Assembly (NCBI RefSeq): GCF_001855385.1
Contig: NZ_MKIE01000007.1
Location: 1-64,000, forward strand
DNA: 64,000 bases
Reading direction: 5' to 3'
Origin: Andreesenia angusta
Lineage (GTDB): Bacteria > Bacillota > Clostridia > Tissierellales > Gottschalkiaceae
The notes beneath the pieces were generated by a model. It was not told the origin of the DNA, made no database searches, and saw nothing but the letters and a program-made list of their open reading frames with translations. Made by a program: the position numbers and the translations under genes. Positions 30,997 to 37,732 of this stretch are shown one piece after another. Position 1 is the stretch's first letter; each line of letters begins with the position of its first letter.

Positions 30997-31485
30997 CTAC
31001 CTCCTGATTATCATAAGTGGCTGATTGTATTCTACTATATCCTCGTTCTCCACCAGTATCTCGTAGACTTCTCCGTCAACTTCGCTCTTTATTTCGTTCA
31101 TTATCTTCATAGCTTCTACTATACATACAACTTCGCCTGACTTCACTTTAGAGCCCACTGCGACGTAGTTTTCAGAGTCTGGAGACGGCGAGCTGTAGAA
31201 AGTCCCCACTATCGGCGATTTCACTATGAACATATTCTCGTCTTCTGCTGCATTTTTATCGTCAGTGCTGGCTGACACATCCGTAGACTGGCTTACAGCC
31301 GGTGCTGCTTGAGTCTGTGGGGCCTCCTGGATAGCATATGGAGCTGGCGCAACCTGAGATGTCTGCACCACTATTTGCTTCTCTTTTGAAATCCTTATCT
31401 TAAAGTCGTCTTCCTTTATTTCAACTTCATTTATGCTAGTTTGATCTATAGTCATTATCAGTTCTTTTATATCTTTAAAGTCCAT
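30997..31485 (-). CDS. accB: Biotin carboxyl carrier protein of acetyl-CoA carboxylase
   Basis: 162-aa carrier. N-terminal helix MDFKDIKELIMTIDQTSINEVEI, an Ala/Pro/Gln-rich linker (about 50-85), and the C-terminal biotinyl domain with the modified lysine in VEAMKIMNEIKSEVDG. BirA (6702-7685) would biotinylate it. ATG at 31485 with GAGGAGG upstream; earlier in-frame codons lack a ribosome site. First gene of the acc operon; its probable promoter lies against the 3' end of the iscB relic. Confidence 0.96.
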   Translation of the reverse strand: MDFKDIKELIMTIDQTSINEVEIKEDDFKIRISKEKQIVVQTSQVAPAPYAIQEAPQTQAAPAVSQSTDVSASTDDKNAAEDENMFIVKSPIVGTFYSSPSPDSENYVAVGSKVKSGEVVCIVEAMKIMNEIKSEVDGEVYEILVENEDIVEYNQPLMIIRR

Positions 31486-31514
31486 TGTAATTCCTCCTCG
31501 CATTTTTATAGACA

Positions 31515-31534
31515 AATATACGCATAAGTATATT
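31515..31534. repeat. Subterminal hairpin at the 3' end of iscB
   Basis: AATATAC and GTATATT (7-bp perfect arms) enclose the loop GCATAA, overlapping the iscB stop codon. IS200/IS605-type elements carry such hairpins close to the right end, next to the last gene. The loop-proximal octamer GCATAAGT recurs at the opposite side of the iscB region (32993-33000). Confidence 0.5.
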
Positions 31535-31542
31535 ATGTCCAA
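31515..31542 (-). promoter_or_regulatory. Probable accB promoter overlapping the iscB end hairpin
   Basis: On the minus strand TTGGAC (31537-31542) lies 16 nt from TATATT (31515-31520), a reasonable sigma-A promoter 30 nt upstream of the accB start. It overlaps the AATATAC/GTATATT hairpin and the last codons of iscB. No other promoter for the acc operon was seen between iscB and accB. Confidence 0.4.
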
Positions 31543-32766
31543 TATATCCTGCTAAATCTCCAAACTATATCCAGTGATTTAATACCATATCGTTTCAAAA
31601 CCTTGCCTTCCAAAGTCGTGATATTGCATTGATTTTTTTCTGGATAAAGTGCCGTTATATAGCCTACATAAGATTCTCCAGTTTTCTTTGTGTACCTGAC
31701 TATATCTCTATGTTTGAATTCATTTAGAGATTCCGTCTTAGCTTTTGACTTTCTCCTCATGGGCTTTATATTCCAGTCTTTTACGTCTGTACTGCTCGGT
31801 TGCAAGCCAGTTATACAGAGAGCGTCATTGCTATGGCTTTTTTCTATATCCCAGTCGATTCGCCTATTCGATGTATCACCGCCTACAGTGTGCTCAAGCG
31901 GCGCTATCTTTGAAAGCTCTTCTCTCAGATAGGTTTTGCCTTGCATAACATGCTGGGCATAGTCAAATCTGGTGTTTTTTCCGTTGATTAAACTGTAGAA
32001 GTAATTTTGGTAATTCAGCTCTTCATCTGAAACTTTTTCATGACAACCACTGCAAAGCGTTATCAAGTTGCCAAGCGTATCTGAACCTTTAAGCCTCCTT
32101 GGCTGTATATGATGAACTTCCAGTATGCAGTTCGTCTTTCCACACATCATGCATCTATTGCCGTCTCTAAGGATAGCAGCTTTTCTCAAGTTCTCGTCAA
32201 GCCTGTTGCTTTTCTGGTACTGCCATCTGTAAGGCTTGTAGCCTTCTGTCATAGCCCTTATATCTATAGCCACATCTTCTAGAACTATATTTGATATAGG
32301 TGTGATTTTATCTAGCTTGTTCACAACTCTAAGTATAGAGTCCTTCTTCTGCTTTATGCTTGGAGCTATCCTACTTTTTCTTTTTGAGGAAGCTCTATTG
32401 TCAAACCTAGCAGGCCTGTATCTTTTATGGCTTCTTTTGTATCTTCTGTACCCTCTTCTGACGTCCATAAGGTGTTTGACGTCTTGTCTAAGCTGTATAG
32501 TTCCTTTGAACACAGGCTTATTGTGCGTATCGCATTTTTGAACTAGCGCTATTCCTACACTCTTAGAGCCGTCATCTATTCCAAGGACTATTTCAGGGAC
32601 ACTCTCCCTCTACTTCTCTATTCAGTTTGATTGTCATAGGGTATTTGTTGATCATTGTAGCTTTTTTCTTCCTGATAAGTATCCAGGCTTTGTTTATATT
32701 GGTTGGAGCCAACTTCTTGTCGTTAGCATCCAGTACGAAAGCATACTCTTTTGGTAAATCGGCCAT
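31533..32766 (-). pseudogene. iscB: RNA-guided endonuclease IscB, interrupted by a +1 frameshift
   Basis: Read through one extra base, this encodes about 410 aa with the full IscB plan. An N-terminal PLMP-like domain (EYAFVLDANDKKLAPTNINK) is followed by Ruv[16 protein letters not shown] (Asp64), an arginine-rich bridge helix ([15 protein letters not shown]), and Ruv[14 protein letters not shown] (Glu163). The HNH has [15 protein letters not shown] (His218/219) with zinc cysteines CMMCGK and CSGCH. RuvC-III is [12 protein letters not shown] (His311, Asp314), and the C-terminal domain would be the target-adjacent-motif reader. All catalytic residues are present. ATG at 32766 has AGGAGAG upstream. 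The frame breaks at CCC TGA (32593-32598); dropping one C restores it. So either a recent inactivating mutation, a sequence error, or a programmed shift. Confidence 0.88.
32593..32610 (-). other. Frameshift site in iscB (CCC TGA with an upstream GAGGGAG)
   Basis: In frame the 57th codon is CCC (32596-32598) followed by the stop TGA (32593-32595). A +1 slip continues as CCT GAA ATA into the RuvC-I motif. GAGGGAG (32604-32610), able to pair with anti-Shine-Dalgarno, lies 5 nt before the CCC. The layout recalls the prfB shift site, but a simple extra C is the default explanation. Confidence 0.6.
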
Positions 32767-32789
32767 CTCTGACCACTCTCCTTTTGGGA

Positions 32790-33005
32790 ATTTCTCTTCT
32801 TGCCAATGTCGTGAGGAAGCTCATGTGTTTCTCTGTTATCTGTGCAGGACATTAGCACAGTTTCTTGATTGGCACTCTTAGAGCTTCAGACTGAAGATCA
32901 CATCCGAAGGTAAGTCTTTAACTTCTCCTCATAACGTAGTTCATCGCAGAGAATAGCTTTCGCTAAACACTGCTCACTTAGGCTTGAAACCTAGCATAAG
33001 TCGAA
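32790..33005 (-). ncRNA. Candidate omega-RNA (HEARO-type) of IscB
   Basis: The non-coding region directly upstream of iscB is highly structured on the minus strand. TGCCAAT (32868-32874) pairs with ATTGGCA (32801-32807), GAAGCTC (32881-32887) pairs with GAGCTTC (32816-32822), and these two 7-bp helices interleave, forming a pseudoknot. Nested inside is the hairpin CTGTGC/GCACAG (32840-32860). Farther upstream are TAGC-GAAA-GCTA and CTTCA-GTC-TGAAG hairpins. IscB omega-RNAs lie at this place, are about 200 nt, and carry the guide at the 5' end (here above ~33000). No similarity search was possible; limits are approximate. Confidence 0.65.
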
Positions 33006-33069
33006 CAGAAAAGAGAATATTTGTCCACTCTTGTCTGCTTTTGTCTATGTTTTTAGCGACTTATGCTTA
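32990..33069. repeat. Inverted repeat upstream of the IscB RNA
   Basis: GCATAAGTCG (32993-33002) and CGACTTATGC (33057-33066) are exact complements separated by 54 nt. Allowing one extra A, the match extends to CTAGCATAAGTCG. It may be the left-end structure of the element or the 5' stem of the RNA. Confidence 0.5.
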
Positions 33070-33140
33070 GTCCTAAATGTGTTAGTACCAAGTTCTAATA
33101 GCTGTTACCATTGTAACATACGGGCAATTCCTTTGCAATT

Positions 33141-33166
33141 AAAAAAGCACTGCTGCGCAGTGCTTT
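33141..33166 (-). terminator. Terminator after the CC/Se selenoprotein gene
   Basis: AAAGCACTGC and GCAGTGCTTT pair perfectly around a 3-nt loop and are followed by TTTTTT on the minus strand. The stem overlaps the stop codon of the selenoprotein gene. Confidence 0.92.
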
Positions 33167-33455
33167 AGTGTACTCCATCTACCCAGAATTCCTTGTTGGC
33201 CATATCTGAATAGTATTCCGCCATCTTTATGGTTATCTCATCGTCATGCGATGCGGAACGCTCTATATAAACGTTTATTCCATCCACCTCATACTTCATG
33301 TAGTCGCTTAAATCCTTAGGCTCTCTTAGTCTAACAAAGACATCTGCTTTTTGAATCCCTCAGCAACCTACAGGCATCTCTGTATATATGGAGATATCCT
33401 TGACCCTTCTATTTTCCAACACACTTCTAGCTTCATCAGTTATATTTATCTTCAA
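33165..33455 (-). CDS. CC/Se-motif family selenoprotein (in-frame TGA = selenocysteine)
   Basis: 96-aa small protein when the TGA at 33360-33362 is read as selenocysteine. The N-terminal half (MKINITDEARSVLENRRVKD, ISIYTEMPVGC) leads to Cys31-Sec32 followed by GIQKADVFVRLREP; the C-terminal half ends KEFWVDGVH. A Cys-Cys or Cys-Sec pair at this place and a length near 95 residues are features of the small CC/Se family, remotely HesB/IscA-like; the function is unknown, presumably redox or metal binding. TTG start with GAGGTG 6 nt upstream. Downstream of the TGA, AAAG-CAGATGT-CTTT could form a short SECIS hairpin. A terminator overlaps the stop. Reading past the TGA keeps codon use and frame to the terminator, which argues against a pseudogene. 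Confidence 0.8.
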
Positions 33456-33516
33456 GATAATCACCTCTTTGGCATATTTTCTTTCCAGTACTAAGTTTAT
33501 ACCCGAAATACATGCA

Positions 33517-34641
33517 CTACAACAGTTTTAATCTTAAAATAGTGAAGTCGTCCTCCAGCTCGTAGAAGATAAAGTCGTCTACGCTGTTTTTTATAGCCTT
33601 TATAGGATTTTCATGCCTCTCGCCTACAATATCTGCAAGTCTTTCAAAGCCATATTCTTCGCCTTCTCTATTCTTGGCTTCAGTTATTCCATCTGTGTAG
33701 AGTATGAGCTCATCTCCCGAACTCAGCTTTACTTGGCTGTCTGTATACACTATGTTGTCGAACAACGAGGTTATAGGGTATCCTGTCCCTTCCAGATGTC
33801 CTATATCTTCGCTTTTTATATGGAACGGCACACTGTTGTGACCCCCGTTTACAAACTTGAGAACTCTGTCTTCTGTGTTTATTATCCCGTAGAATATCGT
33901 AAAGTAGCTCTCCACGTCTAGATTCAGGTCTAGAAAGTTCTTGTGAAGGTTTGTCATGGCCTCTCCTGGTGAGATATACTCACTCACTATACTTGCCATC
34001 GTCTGCTTTACAAACATGGTCATTATGGACGCTGTCACTCCGTGTCCAACCACGTCGCTTACGTAGAAGCCTATATGACTTTCATCTATCTTGAATATAT
34101 CGAACATGTCGCCGCTCAGCATCTCACAAGGCCTGTATAAATACTCCATCTCCACTCTTCCGTACTTGCCTTGTTTAGGGAGTATTTTCTTTTGAATCTT
34201 TCTTGCAAAAGCCAAGTCCTTGCTCATCTTTTCATTTCGCTTCATTATCTCTTTTTCCAGCTTACGCTCTTTTGTCACATCTCTAAAGACCTCTACTACA
34301 GCGTATATATTTCCTTCATCATCTCTCACAGGAGAGCTCTTTATGGAGAATATCTTTTCCCCTATGATCTCCTCTTTTTCAGCTATTTCTCCCGTGCTCA
34401 TGGTGGTCTCTGTTATGCACCTTCTACATCTGCTGTCTTTCTCAAACACCCTGTAGCATTTAGCCCCTAGCGCTCTCCCCTGCAAGTCGCGTTCCATAGA
34501 CTTGTTTGTATAGATTGTATAACCCTTGTTATCTATAACCCTGACCCAGTCTACCATTCCGTCTAGAATGTCAGATGCAAGCCTGTCATAATTGTTGATT
34601 ATACTGTCTCCTTTTAGCATACTCTCTATATGACCCAGCAT
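33517..34641 (-). CDS. PAS domain PP2C-type phosphatase (SpoIIE/RsbU-like)
   Basis: 374-aa signalling phosphatase. A PAS domain (about residues 22-125; VRVIDNKGYTIYTNKSMERD ... VVEVFRDVTKERKLEKE) carries Cys residues CYRVFEKDSRCRRC that could bind a cofactor. A short coiled linker precedes the PP2C/SpoIIE domain: PCEMLSGDMFDIF (metal Asp), YVSDVVGHGVTASIMTMF, FVNGGHN, LILYTDGITEAKN and EDDFTIL. Such proteins dephosphorylate anti-sigma-factor antagonists, but no such partner is encoded nearby. No membrane segment, so cytosolic. ATG with GGGGG upstream. Not the sporulation SpoIIE, which has about ten membrane segments. Confidence 0.9.
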   Translation of the reverse strand: MLGHIESMLKGDSIINNYDRLASDILDGMVDWVRVIDNKGYTIYTNKSMERDLQGRALGAKCYRVFEKDSRCRRCITETTMSTGEIAEKEEIIGEKIFSIKSSPVRDDEGNIYAVVEVFRDVTKERKLEKEIMKRNEKMSKDLAFARKIQKKILPKQGKYGRVEMEYLYRPCEMLSGDMFDIFKIDESHIGFYVSDVVGHGVTASIMTMFVKQTMASIVSEYISPGEAMTNLHKNFLDLNLDVESYFTIFYGIINTEDRVLKFVNGGHNSVPFHIKSEDIGHLEGTGYPITSLFDNIVYTDSQVKLSSGDELILYTDGITEAKNREGEEYGFERLADIVGERHENPIKAIKNSVDDFIFYELEDDFTILRLKLL

Positions 34642-34748
34642 ATTTACCCCCTGTATCGTCTTTAGATCTTTTCCCTTTGATATCTTTTATATATTGTACC
34701 ATAAGATGGGCTTTTTTTCTTTATAAAACTTACCCATATTTTGTGTGT

Positions 34749-34764
34749 TGTGATATAAGTCACA
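34749..34764. promoter_or_regulatory. CRP/FNR-family operator upstream of hcp
   Basis: TGTGA-TATAAG-TCACA is a perfect 5-6-5 palindrome, typical for CRP/FNR-superfamily regulators, about 90 nt upstream of the hcp start. In Clostridia and Desulfovibrio hcp is commonly controlled by HcpR of this superfamily. No regulator gene is in the window. Confidence 0.6.
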
Positions 34765-34855
34765 TTTAATTTTGATAGAAATCATGGTTAGTTTCTCTTT
34801 CAAGGGGTATTATAAGTCAATAAGAGGAATTCAATTCAAGAGGAGGTTTTACAAT

Positions 34856-36502
34856 ATGAGCATGTTTTGTTATCAATGTCAAGAGGCAGCACAGGGAACA
34901 GGATGTACAGCAATGGGAGTCTGTGGAAAGACTTCAGCAGTAGCCAATATACAAGATCTACTTATGCACACACTTAAGGGGATAGCGCTTTACAGCCAGA
35001 AGGCCAGAGAGCTTAAGCTAGACACTTCTGAAGCTGATGCATTTATAATGGAAGGTCTTTTCATGACTATCACAAATGCCAACTTCGACTACGATGTATT
35101 TATAGAAACTATAACTGAGGCTAAGTCCCTTAGAGACAAGGTCAAAGATGCAGTCGTATCTGCAGGTGGAGATGTAAGTGGTATCACAGCAGATGCTGCT
35201 ACTTGGTCTGCTCCTGAATCAGACTACGACGAAAAAGCTAAATCGGTGGGCGTGCTTTCGACTGAAAACGAAGACGTAAGATCACTTAGAGAGCTTGTAG
35301 TATATGGACTGAAGGGAATGGCTGCCTACGCTGAGCACGCTTACAACCTTGGATCTACTAAAGATGATATATTTGAGTTTATAGAGAGAGCACTTGCTTC
35401 TACTACAGACGACTCACTTTCTGTAGACCAGCTTGTAGCGCTTACTCTTGAAACTGGAAAGTTCGGAGTAGACGTAATGGCGCTTCTAGATGCTGCCAAC
35501 ACTTCTGCATACGGAAACCCTGAAATAACTGAGGTGAACATAGGAGTTAGAAACAACCCTGCAATACTTATCTCAGGTCATGACCTTAAAGACATGGAGA
35601 GACTTCTAGAGCAGACTGCAGGAACTGGAGTAGACGTATATACGCACTCTGAGATGCTTCCAGCCAACTACTACCCGGCGTTCAAGAAGTACGACCACTT
35701 TGTAGGAAACTACGGAAACGCTTGGTGGAAACAGCAGACTGAGTTCGCTTCTTTCAACGGACCTATACTGTTCACAACTAACTGTATAGTGCCACCTAAG
35801 AGCGAAGAAGTAAGAGAGAGAATCTACACTACAGGAGCTTCTGGGTTCCCAGGATGTACTCATATAGAGATGGACTCAAACGGAAACAAGGACTTCTCTG
35901 CCATAATAGAGCACGCCAAGAAATGTGCACCTCCTACAGAGATAGAGACTGGAAAAATAGTCGGAGGGTTTGCACACGCGCAGGTGATGCAGCTAGCCGA
36001 CAAGGTGGTAGACGCTGTTAAGTCTGGAGCCATCAAGAAGTTCTTTGTAATGGCAGGATGCGACGGAAGAATGAAGTCTAGAGACTACTACACTGAGTTC
36101 GCCGAGAAGCTTCCAAAAGACACAGTCATCCTTACAGCAGGATGTGCCAAGTACAGATACAACAAGCTTCCGCTTGGAGATATAGGCGGAATACCTAGAG
36201 TTCTAGACGCTGGACAGTGCAACGACTCTTACTCGCTTGCAGTTATAGCGCTTAAGCTGAAAGAGGTATTCGAGCTAAACGACATAAACGAGCTTCCTAT
36301 AGCTTACAACATAGCTTGGTATGAGCAGAAAGCCGTAATAGTGCTGCTTGCACTGCTTGCACTAGGAGTTAAGAACATCCACCTAGGACCTACACTTCCT
36401 GCATTCCTTTCGCCAAACGTGGCAAAGGTGCTTGTAGAGAACTTCGGAATAGCTGGAATAACTTCAGTAGACGAAGATATGAAGATCTTCCTAGGAGCAT
36501 AA
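34856..36502 (+). CDS. hcp: Hydroxylamine reductase (hybrid cluster protein)
   Basis: 548-aa iron-sulfur enzyme with the N-terminal cluster motif CYQC-x8-C-x5-C (Cys5, 8, 17, 23) and the hybrid Fe-S-O cluster ligands spread through the C-terminal half. It carries the family blocks [60 protein letters not shown] and [16 protein letters not shown]. It reduces hydroxylamine or NO and protects anaerobes from nitrosative stress. The ATG at 34856 is chosen since GAGGAGG lies 9 nt upstream and the protein then starts at the cysteine motif; a longer open frame begins at 34772. Controlled probably through the CRP/FNR palindrome at 34749. Confidence 0.96.
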   Translation: MSMFCYQCQEAAQGTGCTAMGVCGKTSAVANIQDLLMHTLKGIALYSQKARELKLDTSEADAFIMEGLFMTITNANFDYDVFIETITEAKSLRDKVKDAVVSAGGDVSGITADAATWSAPESDYDEKAKSVGVLSTENEDVRSLRELVVYGLKGMAAYAEHAYNLGSTKDDIFEFIERALASTTDDSLSVDQLVALTLETGKFGVDVMALLDAANTSAYGNPEITEVNIGVRNNPAILISGHDLKDMERLLEQTAGTGVDVYTHSEMLPANYYPAFKKYDHFVGNYGNAWWKQQTEFASFNGPILFTTNCIVPPKSEEVRERIYTTGASGFPGCTHIEMDSNGNKDFSAIIEHAKKCAPPTEIETGKIVGGFAHAQVMQLADKVVDAVKSGAIKKFFVMAGCDGRMKSRDYYTEFAEKLPKDTVILTAGCAKYRYNKLPLGDIGGIPRVLDAGQCNDSYSLAVIALKLKEVFELNDINELPIAYNIAWYEQKAVIVLLALLALGVKNIHLGPTLPAFLSPNVAKVLVENFGIAGITSVDEDMKIFLGA

Positions 36503-36522
36503 TGTGATATAATGTAAAGAGT

Positions 36523-36552
36523 AAAGCCGAAGACAGAGTTTCTTCGGCTTTT
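36523..36552 (+). terminator. Terminator after hcp
   Basis: AAAGCCGAAGA / TCTTCGGCTTT with a short loop followed by TTATA; it ends the hcp transcript 20 nt after the stop. Confidence 0.85.
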
Positions 36553-36590
36553 ATAAAACTCTAAATACATCTAAATGCAAAGGAGGATCT

Positions 36591-37193
36591 ATGGATCTGA
36601 AAAAACTTGAACTCGAGGCAGATAGTTATTCTGACGAACTTGAGCTTTTAAGCCAGTCAAATACAGATGGCTTATCTAGATCACTTACCAGACTATTAAG
36701 CAAAGCCAAAACATCCTCTTTATTATGGTCTTGGATTGGCTCTTTTCTTGGAATTTCGATTCTGGCGAATATGCATTCCCTTGTAGGACAGTTATCAGGA
36801 GGGACTTTGACCCTTATGGTAGGGTCCTTTGGAGCTTCAGCTGTACTTGCATATTGCGCAATTGAAAGCCCGCTGGCTAAGCCTAAGAACATAATAGGAG
36901 GCCATGTGCTTTCCGCATTGGTAGGGGTTACGGTTTACAAGTTATTCGGTGGAGACTACTGGCTGGCTTCAGCCCTTGCTGTCTCGGTAGCCATAGTTGT
37001 GATGCAGCTTACAGATACGGTGCATCCTCCAGGCGGAGCTACCGCCCTTATAGCAGTGACCGGAGGTCCTGGAATTTACAAACTAGGATACCTATATCCG
37101 CTTGTCCCGGTGGCTTTGGGAGCAGTTGTAATAGTTATAATAGCCTTGGTGGTCAACAATATTCCCGACGGAAGAAGATATCCCCTGAAGTAA
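36591..37193 (+). CDS. HPP family membrane protein
   Basis: 200-aa integral membrane protein. A polar N-terminal 45 residues is followed by four to five membrane helices. The family signature appears as TDTVHPPGGATALIAVTGG (about residues 138-156), plus TLMVGSFGASAVL and GGHVLSALVG. HPP proteins of plants and cyanobacteria have been linked to nitrite transport. Placement directly after the NO/hydroxylamine reductase gene fits a nitrogen-oxide role, but that is inference from context. ATG with AGGAGG. A hairpin overlapping the stop codon ends the gene. Confidence 0.88.
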   Translation: MDLKKLELEADSYSDELELLSQSNTDGLSRSLTRLLSKAKTSSLLWSWIGSFLGISILANMHSLVGQLSGGTLTLMVGSFGASAVLAYCAIESPLAKPKNIIGGHVLSALVGVTVYKLFGGDYWLASALAVSVAIVVMQLTDTVHPPGGATALIAVTGGPGIYKLGYLYPLVPVALGAVVIVIIALVVNNIPDGRRYPLK

Positions 37194-37205
37194 TTTAGGG
37201 GATAT
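37178..37205 (+). terminator. Terminator overlapping the HPP gene stop
   Basis: ATATCCCCT / AGGGGATAT with a 10-nt loop containing the TAA stop, followed by TCTCTT. A 9-bp perfect stem but a modest T run. Confidence 0.65.
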
Positions 37206-37270
37206 TCTCTTGACTTTAACATCGTTATATTTTAATATATAGATATAAATTAAATCGGAGGTATTAATAT

Positions 37271-37609
37271 ATGGGCCTTTTAAACTTATTCAGTCAAAAT
37301 CCAGCAGCTTCACTGTCAGACTCTCAGCTGAAAGAGATGCTCCAAAGCGAAAATCCACCTATACTCTTGGATGTAAGGTCTCCTGGCGAGTATCAGGTAG
37401 GACATATCCCAGGCAGTTCAAATGTTCCAGTTCAATTTGTGGCCGATACTATGAATCAGAACAACATCCAACTAGACAAAACTCTAGTCCTGTACTGTCA
37501 AAGCGGTGCCAGGTCAGCCCAGGCTTGCCAGATTCTTCGAAATCTCGGATACACAGCTGTGTATAATTTCGGCGGGATCCGCAATTGGAGCTATGGATTC
37601 CAGAGGTAA
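37271..37609 (+). CDS. Rhodanese-like domain protein
   Basis: 112-aa single rhodanese domain: PPILLDVRSPGEYQVGHIPGSSNVPV and the active-site loop LVLYCQSGARSAQA, with a cysteine poised to carry persulfide sulfur. The residues around it (CQSGARS) are typical of small thiosulfate/persulfide sulfurtransferases. No signal peptide, so cytosolic. It may deliver sulfur for Fe-S or tRNA modification or detoxify persulfide; nothing nearby fixes the partner. ATG at 37271. Its own terminator follows. Confidence 0.93.
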   Translation: MGLLNLFSQNPAASLSDSQLKEMLQSENPPILLDVRSPGEYQVGHIPGSSNVPVQFVADTMNQNNIQLDKTLVLYCQSGARSAQACQILRNLGYTAVYNFGGIRNWSYGFQR

Positions 37610-37626
37610 AATATGCGTTCAAATCT

Positions 37627-37668
37627 AAAGCCAGTAATGATTGCAAAGTCAATCACTGCTGGCTTTTT
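37627..37668 (+). terminator. Terminator after the rhodanese gene
   Basis: AAAGCCAGTAATGATTG / CAATCACTGCTGGCTTT (one mismatch region) followed by TTTC; strong hairpin 17 nt after the stop. Confidence 0.88.
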
Positions 37669-37732
37669 TCTTTTTCGCAGTATATCATGTTCTTATGGTT
37701 GTATTTGAATTCAAAAAAAGAGGGGGGATTTC

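Larger units (their letters stand above)
31509..33067 (-). mobile_element. IscB element (IS200/IS605-like relic, no tnpA)
   Basis: The stretch between the terminator of the selenoprotein gene and accB contains only a frameshifted iscB, its upstream structured RNA and an end hairpin. That is the composition of non-autonomous IscB elements. No Y1 transposase is present. Boundaries are approximate: the right side is placed just past the hairpin at 31515, the left side at the inverted repeat arm ending at 33066. Confidence 0.5.

Noticed and set aside
32593-32595. TGA in iscB read as selenocysteine
   Set aside because: The frame after the TGA closes within a few codons and loses IscB similarity, whereas a one-base shift restores RuvC-I exactly.
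32627-32881. Plus-strand open frame opposite iscB and its RNA as a gene
   Set aside because: No recognisable protein features; it overlaps the iscB N terminus and the structured RNA on the other strand.
33360-33362. In-frame TGA in the small CC/Se gene as a sign of a pseudogene
   Set aside because: The frame continues without other stops to a terminator, the TGA follows a Cys at the expected motif, and a second gene in the window has TGA at a catalytic position.
33517-34641. This phosphatase as the sporulation protein SpoIIE
   Set aside because: It has a PAS domain and no membrane segments, unlike SpoIIE with its ten-helix N terminus.
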